From positions 5,429,001 through 5,493,000 of the forward strand of contig JAYKKT010000040.1 in NCBI GenBank assembly GCA_036023115.1: a stretch of DNA of 64,000 bases, written 5' to 3'. The notes beneath the pieces were generated by a model that ran no database searches, was not told the DNA's origin, and saw nothing but the letters and a program-made list of their open reading frames with translations. Origin of the DNA: Brasenia schreberi (lineage: Eukaryota; Streptophyta; Magnoliopsida; Nymphaeales; Cabombaceae). Positions 47,641-59,011 of the stretch are shown piece after piece (positions within the stretch are counted from its first letter, which is position 1; each line of letters opens with the position of its first letter). A program made the translations under genes and the position numbers.

Positions 47641-48442
47641 GTTTTTTGGAGAAACTAATTCACTTCAAGTGCTACAACTTATCAGCAGTAAACAGAGACA
47701 AGAATGTGAATGTAGTAACCTGGTAAACATAACTCATTGGTGGCAGTAAAATGAATGACAAGTGACTGAAACACATTTACAAACAAGAAAAATACGGATT
47801 GATTAGGTAAACAGAGCGAGGATGAACTCCCAATACAATTACTAGTCTTAATAGAGAAAGACATTATTTGGTAAATGTCTAGGGATGGATGAATTGTTGT
47901 AAATATTAAGGTTGTAAAGACAAATAGCTCTAATATGTTCATTCTTTTCTTTTCAAATATAAAGGTAAATATAAAAGTTATAAAACTATTGAAAAATGAT
48001 GAAAGACAACTTATTTATTATGTTCTCGTATTAAAAAAAAAGTAATGAATAAGCATGAACAATAAGTAATAGACGTAAAATCCAAATATTCTCTTTTTAT
48101 ATATATATATATATAAATATGTATATAGGATCATGTTCCGGTCAACCTGGACCTATGCGAACTTGATCACGTCGGGGATGGTTTTCAGTAAAGATCCGAA
48201 GGAAAAATGGTCCGGCCAGGATCGACCAACCTCTAAACTGAATTCGACCCATTGACCCACCGTAGGATTCCCATTTTACCCCTCACGCTTTCGATTTTTT
48301 CACGCCGTTTGAGAGAGAGAGAGAGGCCGAAAGAAGAAAACAAGAAAAAAAAATCGGTTTCTGTTCTCGCGTAGCGCAAGGGTCTGTAGAGAGAGCGAGA
48401 GAGAGCGGGAAAAAAGGGGAGAAAAAGGAGGGAGAGGGAAAA
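47640..48442. other. Intergenic region and BRD gene 5' flank
   Basis: AT-rich non-coding DNA followed, from about 48130, by a GC-richer promoter and 5' UTR. GAGAGA and AGAGCGAGAGAGAG runs occur between 48310 and 48440, just upstream of the bromodomain gene start. GA-rich leaders are common in plant promoters. No TATA box is obvious. Confidence 0.5.
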
Positions 48443-51400
48443 ATGGGTAAGGGCGTTGTGGCGGCGGCGGAGCGGAGCAATAAGAAAAAGAAGAAAGCAG
48501 GGCCTCCTTCCTCTTCCCTAATTCACAGCCAACCGTCATCACCATTGAAGCGAAACCCTAACCCTAACCCTAATCCTAACCCTGATTTCCTCTCTAGTCG
48601 GATCACTAGGAGGACCGTCAATTTAACCGAACACAAGGACGAAGACGAAGCTGATGATGATGATGATGACGACGACGACGATGTGCAAAAGAAAGAGAAG
48701 AAATTGAAGCTCGTCCTCAGATTGCCGCTCTCCTTCGGTCCGCGAACATCTCCGAATTCTTGCGGGAGGGAAGATGTATCCGGCTCGGCATCTGAATCGG
48801 AAGACGGTGAGAAGCCCGTCAAGAAACGGAAGATCGAATCCATTTCCGAGACGAAGAAGGCTGCCGCATGCAACGGATCGGCGGGAGATGGCGGCCGGGA
48901 GACCAGATCGGTGAGTGCGTTGAGGGACTTTAATCAATTCTGAGATTTAAATAATTTGGAAGACCGTTGTTTTCGTTTTGAAAGGTTTGCGTTGTTTGGT
49001 GCTGCTTTGAGTAGCAACTGGACGATTGCTGGTATTTGACTTGCGCTTCTCGTTGACTATTCTTCAGATTTCCGAAGATTTATATAGATCTTTTGTCGTC
49101 GTTTGTGTGGATTAGGAGAATAAGCGCATCTAGTGAAGTTGGTCAATTCCCTTACCGTAAATATTTCTGCGAGGGCGATAAATTTGGTTCTTTTACTTTA
49201 GTTAGTATATTTGAAGATTATAATTGAAGTTGTGAAACCACAATGCCGTATCTTGATTTTAAATAAGGGAACTATTCTTTTACCATCCTAAGTGCTACGA
49301 AGGGTAGGGTAGGGATCTTCAATCTTGACTAGGATGTACAGTGTGTTTTAAGGGTCACAATATCAAGAGTCATTGACCACGTGCGTGTGTGGGAAACCTT
49401 TGGTGGTATCAAACACAAAACATATGCTAACCTTACCATGTGGTCTTTTGAGCTTCCTGGTTGAGATGATACGCCACCTACTATGGATAACCAAGAACGT
49501 TTTTCCCGAAGGCGTTGCGTGTGCATGCTCGTACTATTGGTTGGCGACACTCTTTTTGATTTAGTTATTGTTTTTCAAGGTATAAAGTCCGTCAAGCATT
49601 GGTATCTTGTTGGTTAATGTCATTCTTTTTCATATTTAGTTACTGTATTTCAATGTAGAAATTCAGTTGATCATGCAAAATGTATAGAGAAAACCTTCAA
49701 CTGTTTATCATTGAAGCATACTAAAATCCCTCCACCGGAGCTTGTCGTCCAAAGTTCAACTAGAGAGAAGAAAAGCCACTTGTGTTCCAGTCCCTGTTTT
49801 CTGCTTGTAAAGTGGTTGTTCGGATTGGTAAATAAGTTCAGATAGGACGGGGATGTATGCTTCTCAAGTAGTAACAAGTTGCAGCAATATGAGATAATTT
49901 TCTACCGCACAATCTACTCTGTCACAAACAGTTGTATTTGCTTGCAACCAGGTTTAGAAAGTTTGTTCTTTTTAAGGTTGGGTTGAAGCTCAGGTCTATG
50001 GTTCAGTCCTTGTACTTCCATTTTTAAACAACGTAGTCATTCTTTTTCAGGCAAAAGTTCAGCTGAAGTTTGGCACAAGATAGACTCAAGCTTGAACATT
50101 CCAAGCTTGGGCTTTTCTTTTGGCTTGTTACCAGCGTCTTCATGATGAACTTTTGAAAAGTGCCAGCTTTAGTACTTTTAAAATTTTAATGGAGAACATC
50201 TTAGTATTTGTCTGCCATATTGGATTGCGCCCTTCACCAAAATTCTTTGACATATCACGATGTGCAGTACTAAATTTGCCCTAGTTTTGTAGTGGGACTT
50301 TACATTCATTGTTTGACTTGGGGATTCCTCCTTACTTCATGTTCTGAATTTCTAATTGTTTCTCTGTGTGCGCCTTCTAGGCGTTGAAGAAGAAAAATGA
50401 CGAGAAAGTTGGCTCTCCTCTTCCAGGTAATAATTGCTTGTGTGCATGTGCATGGGCCACAACCCCCTTCCACCTCTATACACACACAGATGAAATGCCG
50501 TCTATACCTGAAATACGTTTATTTATTCATTGCAGCTGGAGCACCATCTGCTTTTGTTTCCAGAACACCTTTACCAAATGAGAAGCTACTATTTTTTATT
50601 CTTGAGCGGTTTCAGAAGTACGTAAAGCGTTTATCTGAGATAAATGGCATATTGTGATTTAGATTCCTGTCTACTATTGAGCCTCTTCCTTTTTGTTTCT
50701 TTTGTATCTTAACCTTTTAGTTTCTTGTTTGGGTCTGAACTACAGAAAGGACATCTATGGCGTCTTCTCTGAGCCAGTGGACCCCGAGGAGGTGTGTAAA
50801 AACTGATATTTTATTTTTCCATAGAATTTTATTTTCATTTTACTAAGGGCCCTTGGTATGTTTTTAACAGTTGCCTGACTATCATGATATTATAAAGCAT
50901 CCGATGGATTTCAGCACCATGAGAAAGAAACTTACCACTGGAGTTTATACCAATTTGGAACAATTTGAGGTTTGCTCTGTAGAGGTCATCATGATGTCTT
51001 TATGTCATCATTTACTGTCATCTGATGTATTGCCACTGGCAGATCAAAGTTTACGTTTTGTATACTTATTTGTATTGATTTACGTACCAATTTGACTATA
51101 TTGTCCGTATCATACGATAGAGTTATGATAATATTGGTTTAAAAGATTATGTCTCCATATCTAGGATTTTTGCTTTGCAAATTGCTAATACTTGTTTCTT
51201 TTCTAGTCCCTGAAATTTATGGAAGCAACTGATTGTTGATTCTTCATTTTGTTCTAGATCATGATTGGATTCCTCCCCCTCCGACTAGGATGTTTCAGCA
51301 CTGGAAACGCCATATACATCGTCTAGAAGTGAAAGATACTTCATTCATTTCTATTTCCTAAAATTATGGAAGCAACTGTCTGTTGAGTCCTCTTCGTGTT

Positions 51401-54400
51401 CTAGTACCCAATCAAATTCTTCTCCCTCCAACTAGTATTTTTCCGCACTGGAAACACCATGTACATCCTTTAGAAGTGAAAAGAGGTCTAATGTTGATAC
51501 ACTTGAATCAAACCTGGCGTTGATTCGTGATCTACTCTCATCAACCCATACAGGGAACACATGAAGGATAGCAAACTTGTCTTGAAAGGTTGTAACCTTA
51601 ACCAGAAGGTACTATGTCATTTGATAGCCCTTCTGGTTCAACCTAAATCAGATTGAATGTATTGAAACCACAAAGAAATATGGCCAATTAAAAAGCAACC
51701 AAAACCTGGTTTGTCACCTCTTTTCTCTTGTCTTTATTAATTTTTGATCTTATACTTGATGGATACAGATCATATTTGGTCTCTTCATGATTCATATCTT
51801 GCTTGTATCTTCCTCAGCGCTTCTGGGTACTACCCAATCTTGATAAAAGTTTTTCTTTTTTTGTTTGTGCACATGGGATCCAACATGGACTTGCTTTAGG
51901 CTAAGCCATATTCAATCTGTTATTACTGAAGTGTTTGACGGCTGAGGTTTCAATACTAACCGTATTACTGTATGTACCATAAGTAATAAAACTTCTTAAT
52001 ATTTACTTTAGGCTCTGAGATTACCTTTATCTACATGCAGAGCGATGTGTTTTTGATATGCTCCAATGCAATGCACTACAATGCACCTGAGACTATCTAC
52101 TTCAAACAGGTAAAATGTGTGTGCATGCGTGTGTGTGGATGCATTTGACTTTGCTGATTTACCTTTACTCGATTTGACACGTCCTGCTGTTTTTTTCGTA
52201 CAGGCAAGGTCTATTCAGGAACTAGCTAAGAAGAATTTCCAGAGTCTAAGACAAGAGAGAGATGATACACAGCAACACTCAAAACCTCAAAGAGGCAGGC
52301 CTAGCTTGTTTAAGAAATTTATGCAACAATCTGCAGGCAAACCTACCCCTGAGCGGGGTTGCCCTGAATCAGATGCTTCACTTGCTAATGCCGGAGGAGA
52401 TCACTGTACCTGGTCTAAAAATTCTAATGATACTGTGAAGAGACCCTCTGTGTTTGACAAAACTTCCAACGTTGCAGACGCCACTGGAAAGGCCTTCCTT
52501 GGCTTTCATAACAGTGAGACAAGTACCTTTTTGACAGAGAAAAAGAACGAGAAAAATGACAAAAGTCTCTCTCTCCACATACTGTTGTTTGGAATTTCTG
52601 TCTAGTAGTAGTCTGCTTGCATTTTATTCAGCAAGTTCCGTTCTTTTCAGATGCCATGCTTAGAGCAGTCAATATAAGACTTGGGAAGAAACCTCTCGTT
52701 TCAGAAGAAAATCGTCGTGAAACATACAAGTTATCAAGCCATTTAGCTGGGAGACAGGATACGGTATTGGGTAGCTTCAACATGGAAAAGAAGCAGCTGA
52801 TGCCTGTAAGTGGGCTGATCTTTGCTTTGAAGTATTTTGATAACATGTCAATCTGCAGGTCACTCTTGCAATTCATTCAACAACAACAACAACAACAGCT
52901 AAGCCTTTTCCCATACTAGACAGGGTCGGCTACATGGATTCTTTGTTTCCACAGATCCCTATCGTGTGCCATGTTAGCAGTTAACTCACAATAAGCTAGA
53001 TCATTCTTTATTGTTTCTTTCCAACACTTTTGTGGTCGTCCTCTACCTCTTTTAATACTTTCCAAATTTAGTTTTTCTAACCTTCTTAGAGGTTCTTCTT
53101 TTGATCTTCTTTCTATATGTCCAAACCATCTTAAACAATGTTCTCTCATTTTATCCTCTATTGGTGCCACTCCTAATTTGTTTCTAATAACCTCATTATG
53201 TATACGGTCTTTTCTTGTATGACCACTCATCCATCTCAACATCTTCATTTCTGTCACAGACATCTTTTGTACATGTTGATGATTAACTGTCCAACACTCA
53301 GAACCATAAAACATGGCAGGCCTAATTGCTGCTCTATAATATTTACCTTTTAATTTTAATGGTATCTTCTTATCACAAAGAATACTTGATGCTCCTCTCC
53401 ATTTTAACCAACCAGCATTAATTCTATGTGTAACATCTCCATCAATTCTTCCATCACTTTGAAAAATTGACCCTAGGTATTTAAAACTTTCCTTTTGGGG
53501 AATGCAATGTGTGCCAATTTTAATTTATATGTCCTCTGAAGTAGCCAAATGATCAAACTTACATTCCATATATTCTGTCTTTGTTCTACTAAGTCGGAGG
53601 CCTTTGCTTTCTAATGTTTCTCTCCATAGTTCCAATTTTCTATTAACTTTTTCCTTAGACTCCTCCACTAATACAATGTCATCTGCAAATAACATACACC
53701 AAGGTACTTCATCTTGAATATGTTTTGTTAACTCATCCATTACCATTATAAATAAGTATGGACTATCCTTGATGTAACCCAATATTAACTTCAAAGAAGT
53801 TTGTCGTTCCTTCATGAGTCCTCACACATGTTTTTGCACCATCATGTCTCTTATAAGGTTAATATATGTCAATGGGATACCTCTTTTTTCCAATGTTCTC
53901 CAAAGAACCTCTCTCGGTACTCTATCATAAGCTTTTTCTAGATCAATAAATATCATGTGAAGGTCTTTCTTTTTTGCTCTAAAATGTTCCATAAGATGTC
54001 TCAAAAGGTGAATCGCTTCAATAGTAGATCTGCCTGACATAAATCCAAATTGGTTCTCTATTGTACTTGATACTTGTCTTAACCTATGTTCAATAATTCT
54101 TTCCCATAATTTCATAGTATGGCTCATTAACTTGATACCTCGATAATTCACACAATTTTGAATGTTTCCCTTGTTCTTATATATGGGTATAAGTGTACTT
54201 GCTCTCCATTCCTCGGGCATCTTTTGGTTTTTCCATATTTCATTAAATAGTCTTGTGAGCCAAGTGATTCCTATTTCTCCTAGTATTTTCCAAACTTCTA
54301 TAGGAATATTATCTTGTCCTACCGAATTACTACTCTTCATAAAGGAGGAGGGTTGTGTTAGGCTTCCGACAACCAGCGTAAAACTTCATCGGATTTTTAC

Positions 54401-56352
54401 AACATGGATTACTCTTGCAATTCATTGACGAAACTAAATTTTGTGGCAAAGGAGACTAATTCAATCTAAACACCTTGACACTTAATTGACAGATCAACTT
54501 GATTTAGAAGTGTCAAGTTACTTTCTAATGTGTGCCCGAGTACATGGACAACTCTATCAGGTGCAGCACGTGTGTCGGACAATACGATACTCGGCACCTA
54601 ACTTCTCCAGAGTTTGATTTAGCGTTATCCGAATTTTGTAGTGCTATGTTGCTTAAATACTTTGATCAGTCATTACCTTATTTGGAAATAAATAAGGAAC
54701 AAATTAGGAGTTAACTAATTTGTTAGAAACAAATTAGGAGTGCACCAATAGAGGATAAAATAAGAGAATATCGTTTAAGATGGTTTGAACATATAGAAAG
54801 AAGATCGAAAGAAAAACCTGTAAGAAGGTATGAAAAACTAAATTTGGAAAGTATTAAAAGAGTTAGATGACAACGACAAAAGTGTTGTAAAGAAACAATA
54901 AAGAATGATCTAGCTTATTCTGAGTTAACTGCTAACATGGCACATGATAAGCCGACCCCGTCTAATATGGGAAAAGGCTTAGTTGTTGTTGTAGTAGTCA
55001 TTACCTTATTGGTGAATTAACCTATGAAGGCGGTTGTCAAGATCAGATATTAGCATTTCCTGATTTATAATTAAGTCATTGCTAGCTTCATGAGATATTA
55101 TCAATCATATGTTATAATATATATGAATTAAATATATAGCTGTGTCTCCACACTTGTAATATTTGAAAATTACCATGTCCCGCATCTACACCCATGGGAC
55201 ATACAACATGGGATTACATCAAAGTCGAGAGACAGGTTAAGAATGAAAGGACTGATTCTATCCTTTTCCTGTGTTTCTAAGACTCCCGCAAAACCCTGAG
55301 TGCGGGGAAACTCAGGCCAAGTCCTATGAACCCACCCAACTCAAAGTTTTCATATCGTTCTCCTGCTGTCATAAGATTTTGACTTTATAATTTGAACTGT
55401 ATGGACATTGATAGAAATTGAACAGGTTGGGCTTCACATGGAGCACGCATATGCATGGAGTTTGGCACGATTTGCTGCTGATCTTGGTCCTGTTGCTTGG
55501 AAAGTTGCTGCACGAAAAATCGAGCGAGCTCTTCCTTCTGGAATGAAGTATGGTCCTGGGTGGGTTGGCGAGGAGGCTCCCCCCTGCCGAAAGCCCGCAA
55601 CACAAGCCTTGTCTGCTATTACTGCACCAACTGTTGATCCAAAGTGGAGCGTGGTAGAGATGAATGAACCTTCTAAAAAGACGGTTCAGGAAGGCGCTCA
55701 AAGCCCCAAAATCTCATCTGGGCATCTCCCTGCTGTGAATGGAAATGCGAGAAACTTGAGCAAAGAAAACAGTAACACATCATTCGATCCTGGGATGCAT
55801 ACAATGGCGAAGCTTCCTTTCCAGCATCAGAAAGATTCTGCTATTCAACAATCTCTTAATGGCTTTACCAGTGGATTTTCTCTACCCCAGCTAGTGAAGC
55901 AAGGTCAAGGAAATCATGCTATGTTGCCGGTCAGGCCTACTAGACCACCGGAAAACATGGTGCCGGCAAGCACAAAGCTTGGTGCAGAGGCAGCAACATC
56001 AACCGATCTGCTCGACCAAGTTCGACAGAAGAACACTCTACAAACTAGGCCACCCAAGCAGTTGGAACCAGAGGAGCCCCGACCACCTGTGGAGGGAAAG
56101 GTACTAACACACTGTTCAAACAAACCTAATCCAGCAAACACAGCATCTGCGATGGGCTACGATGCCATGCAAGCTGGATCAGGGGACAGAGGCCGTCCAA
56201 AAGCATTATGGAGAGGGATGTCATTGCATCGGAAGCCGGATTCAGTACCACCAGATCTGAACATTGGGTTCCAGTCCCCTGGTTCTCCTGGGATGCAAAA
56301 TTCAGGGGTCCTCCCGGACCCCCAGCAACCTGATTTAGCTCTACAGCTTTGA
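48443..56352 (+). CDS. Bromodomain protein, plant BRD1/2/13-like (nine exons)
   Basis: Exons: 48443-48910, 50381-50426, 50536-50617, 50746-50791, 50871-50969, 52041-52109, 52204-52513, 52651-52805 and 55426-56352. All junctions are GT-AG and in phase, giving 733 aa. The N-terminus is basic, with an NP repeat (residues 38-47) and an acidic run. One bromodomain spans about residues 186-285 ([58 protein letters not shown]), with the acetyl-lysine-binding Asn at about residue 261. A conserved C-terminal block follows ([25 protein letters not shown]), then a Pro/Ser-rich tail. This layout matches the plant BRD proteins reported as SWI/SNF chromatin-remodelling subunits that read acetylated histones in the nucleus. 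Intron 8 (2.6 kb) contains two LINE insertions. Confidence 0.92.
48551..48584 (+). repeat. Telomere-like (CCCTAA)n run inside the BRD coding exon
   Basis: A short array of CCCTAA-type units, including AAACCCTAA and one CCTAAT variant, encodes the [10 protein letters not shown] stretch. AAACCCTAA is the plant telo-box sequence, which often sits just downstream of start sites of growth-related genes. Here it is inside exon 1. Confidence 0.85.
51195..51486 (+). repeat. Diverged tandem duplication of about 150 bp in BRD intron 5
   Basis: Two related copies, about 51195-51340 and 51349-51486, share TTATGGAAGCAACTG, a CAACTAG-like block, CACTGGAAAC and TAGAAGTGAAA. They lie in the intron between exons 5 and 6. 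Neither copy has obvious coding or transposon features. Confidence 0.7.
52878..54410 (-). mobile_element. RTE LINE copy 2 in BRD intron 8
   Basis: A minus-strand LINE flanked by identical 16-bp ACTCTTGCAATTCATT at 52862-52877 and 54411-54426. It holds a C-terminal segment (53314-52916, [11 protein letters not shown]), the FADD-type block (about 53690) and most of the RT (54340-53822, [27 protein letters not shown]). At about 54341 it jumps to roughly 70 bp of unrelated sequence that still lies inside the target duplication. This is probably LINE 5' sequence joined by an internal deletion. The frames are mostly open but not continuous. The element is very similar to copy 1. Confidence 0.9.
54683..54995 (+). 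mobile_element. RTE LINE copy 3 (3' fragment) in BRD intron 8
   Basis: A plus-strand 3' fragment of the same LINE family, ending GGCTTAGTTGTTGTTGTAG. It is flanked by identical 15-bp AGTCATTACCTTATT at 54668-54682 and 54996-55010. About 55 bp at its 5' end contain a second copy of AACAAATTAGGAG (about 54698 and 54729), suggesting a short template-switch or local duplication during insertion. It is oriented opposite to copy 2. Confidence 0.88.
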
Positions 56353-57880
56353 GGTTTGGTTACAACTTCTGTATGCATTTATACACAGGATTCTGAAGTA
56401 GTTAAAAGAATTGGATACACGTTGAGGATAGCCTTAGCACGAGGCGATCATGTATCATGGTGGAAAGATGGCCTGAAGGTGGAAGAAACTAGGCTGGAGC
56501 AGTTGTGTTGGAGGATTAATGTCTGTACATAATAATTTACCATATTTCCACCGGCGATTCGGTCCATTTGTATTATTGGTTCAAGTAGCAAGGCATTTGA
56601 ATGACATGAGGTAAGATGAGACCGAGTTCTGTATTGACCTCGATCGTTGAAAGGGAACAATGAAAAATGGTCGTGCTTTGCCCGAGTCGAATGCTAATAC
56701 GACACAAGATCGAACACTAGATGGCTGAGAATCCGTGTAGCCTATCCGCTCAGGATGGTAGAAAGCTCGGTTTGGTTGGTTTCCTTGGTGTATGATGGGT
56801 TCGTATGAGTGAGCTAGCTCATTCGTCAAGGTGCATCATCAGTATCAAATAGAACATGCCTGACCAATTGGGATTGAATTTGTTCGAAATCGAGTTTCTG
56901 CTTGAACAGCTTCTGCTTCATTTTCTTTTCCCTTTGATAGGAAAAGGATGTCTCAGTAAGAAAAGAATATTGTGGGCTTGGAAATATTCTGACTTTTCCT
57001 TGAACAACTCCGTAGGTATGAATGGCTTGAAGTTTCTCATTAGAACTAAGACGCACAAGAGTCATTACCTAGGAAACTTGGATTTCAAAATCATGAACTC
57101 AAACCAAGGAAAACATGAAGAAAGCAGTGAAGACAAATCTCTCTCTCCGAGGGCCACATATCGCGTAATCTAGGACCCCTGAGCTCAAATAAAGAGTGTG
57201 CCATCGGCATCCTTCTTGTCAAGTAGTTAGATGGGTCAATCTTAAAATGGCTTTGCAACTTAATAGCAAGACGAGTTACAAAGCTCACGAACCAACAAGT
57301 CTAGCACAAAGAGGGATGCCACATTGGAAATCGCCTTGACACTCTTTGGGCACCATCCCTTTAGGGTGTGTTTGACTCGTGGTGTCAGACTTTTGTTATT
57401 AGGTTTAGACTCATATGAACTTGTATCTATGGCTTTTAGGAATCATGGTTTCGTGTTTGATTTTCGAGTGATCTTGATGCTCTAATTTTCGTGTGAAAGC
57501 AAAAATGAGAGAAAAGAACATGCATGGGTTTTTGTCTTAAGCCCTTAGGTCTAGTTCCTGTGGCTCAGACTTATGGTGCCAGCAATGGGTTTCGCCTTTG
57601 ATGTATTGTGAGAGTGAGTATTAAAATCAAGGTCCAACTCCTCGAGAACCTTTGTATCAGCATAGACCTTGGGATTAAGGGTCCTAACCTCGGAGTTACT
57701 TGATCATTATTCCTTTGGAAACAGTGGTTTCTCTCTTAGTTGTATATAGAAAGCAAAACCACCAACAGATTCCCTTTCACAACGGCAACAATTTACAAGC
57801 AAAAGGTTGGCCTCATGAACTTATTTATCACTGTATAAAGGAAATCATGTGACAAAAATTGCTTAGTTGCCAGTAAAGGT
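56353..57880. other. Convergent 3' region between BRD and PAM68-like
   Basis: Contains the BRD 3' UTR, the PAM68-like 3' UTR, and about 1 kb in between. Short ORFs here have no recognisable domains. The text near 57360 (TTAGGGTGTGTTTGACTC) resembles the start of some plant MITEs, but no partner end is seen. Confidence 0.45.
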
Positions 57881-58465
57881 TCATCTACCGTTGGCTTTCT
57901 CATCTTCCTCCCAGAGTACAGGCCAATTCTTCAGGGCTTCTTCCCACCCGAGGAGCGATCCTTCCTTGTCTGGGTCCCAACTTGCAGAAAGAGTCCCATA
58001 AGCTATTCCTAGAGCCGATGACCCGAACCCGATTAAGATGGTCATGAAGGGAACCCAGACAGGCACATCCCATACTTGCTCAGTCTTGAGTCTGTCAAAC
58101 AGATACAGCAAGCCCACACCCGCAGCCATTGGTGCACCTACATAGAACAAGATCCGACGTATCATCCTTTCAAACACCACCTGTGGTATCTCATCATCAT
58201 CATCGTCTTTCTTTTCGCTGCGGGTGTCGGAACCATTGCCGCTGCTGGGAGGAGCTTTCTTCTCAGCAAGCTGGCCAAAGCCTTTGCCTGCACTGGCTTG
58301 TACAATTATGGAGCTGCGGCAGCGACGGCCACGGCCCGGTGAAGAATTGGCTCTATGAAGAAGCGGGATTCTTGTGTGGGCTGGTTCCCTGGTTGCGTCG
58401 AGCGTTTGACAGTGGGTACAAGGAAGTGAATGCAGGGGAAGCAGTAGAGCTTGTGAGCTGTTCAT
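57881..58465 (-). CDS. PAM68-like chloroplast membrane protein
   Basis: A single-exon ORF of 194 aa. Residues 1-55 form a Ser/Arg-rich chloroplast transit peptide. An acidic KKDDDDDEIPQVVFERMIRR motif precedes the first membrane segment (LFYVGAPMAAGVGLLYLF). WDVPVWVPFM leads into a second (ILIGFGSSALGIAYG), followed by LSASWDPDKEGSLLGWEEALKNW. This matches the plant and cyanobacterial PAM68 family, thylakoid proteins that assist photosystem II assembly (D1 and CP47 maturation). A PAM68L/NDH-related paralogue also exists in plants, and I cannot tell which of the two this is. It starts about 550 bp from, and diverges from, the PUS1-like gene. Confidence 0.88.
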   Translation of the reverse strand: MNSSQALLLPLHSLPCTHCQTLDATREPAHTRIPLLHRANSSPGRGRRCRSSIIVQASAGKGFGQLAEKKAPPSSGNGSDTRSEKKDDDDDEIPQVVFERMIRRILFYVGAPMAAGVGLLYLFDRLKTEQVWDVPVWVPFMTILIGFGSSALGIAYGTLSASWDPDKEGSLLGWEEALKNWPVLWEEDEKANGR

Positions 58466-59011
58466 GGCTCCTGGTCCTGCACTGCTTTGATGGATCTTCT
58501 TATCCAGAGAGTCTGAAGATAGAAAATCAAGGGTGTTGGTTCATTTATTCAAATTGATTTGTAGATATTTAAAAAAGGATGCTACTCAAATATCTTTCCG
58601 ATTTCTCAAAAAGGAAAATAAAAGAAAATCAAGGGTGTTTGTTCACTGACGGGTTCAGGCTGGCCTTTCCCTTCCCACGTAAAACGTGGGCCTGCCCATC
58701 CCCATTTTTGCCCTGGTCGGGCTGGATGGCCCATATTGGTGGGGGATTGGACACGGCAGTTCGTTATCTTTTGGTACCTGAACGCGCGGCCTGACTAGCT
58801 CGGGCTGACATTTCACTGGCCCGTAAAATGTGGGCAGGCCCATCCCGATTTTGCCCGGGTCGGGTCGGGTGACCAGTATTGGCGGGGGACGGACCCGGCA
58901 CTCCAGCATCCTGCTGCAGAGACGGTTACCCAACTTCAACACCAAACCCTAAAACTCTTCTCACGGACTCGAGATATACAAAACATACAGAAGAAAGGGT
59001 TTTAGTGAACG
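58466..59011. promoter_or_regulatory. Shared divergent promoter region with duplicated GC-rich module
   Basis: A 546-bp spacer between two divergent genes. It contains two diverged direct copies of a block of about 100 bp (about 58660-58756 and 58803-58901), each with CACGTAAAACGTGGG- or CCGTAAAATGTGGG-like sequence, GCCCATCCC, TTGCCC.GGTCGGG, TATTGG.GGGGG and CGGCA. GGCCCA elements (around 58729 and 58847) resemble the plant site II or TCP-type motifs found in housekeeping promoters. How the module is shared between the genes is inference. Confidence 0.55.

Noticed and set aside
48523..48937. Minus-strand ORFs opposite BRD exon 1
   Set aside because: They are antisense shadows of the acidic and NP-rich coding sequence.
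57361..57850. A MITE starting with GGGTGTGTTTGACT
   Set aside because: No inverted partner end or target duplication was found in the following 500 bp.
58076..58557. Plus-strand ORFs opposite the PAM68-like gene
   Set aside because: They are shadows. The minus-strand frame has the family motifs and membrane segments.
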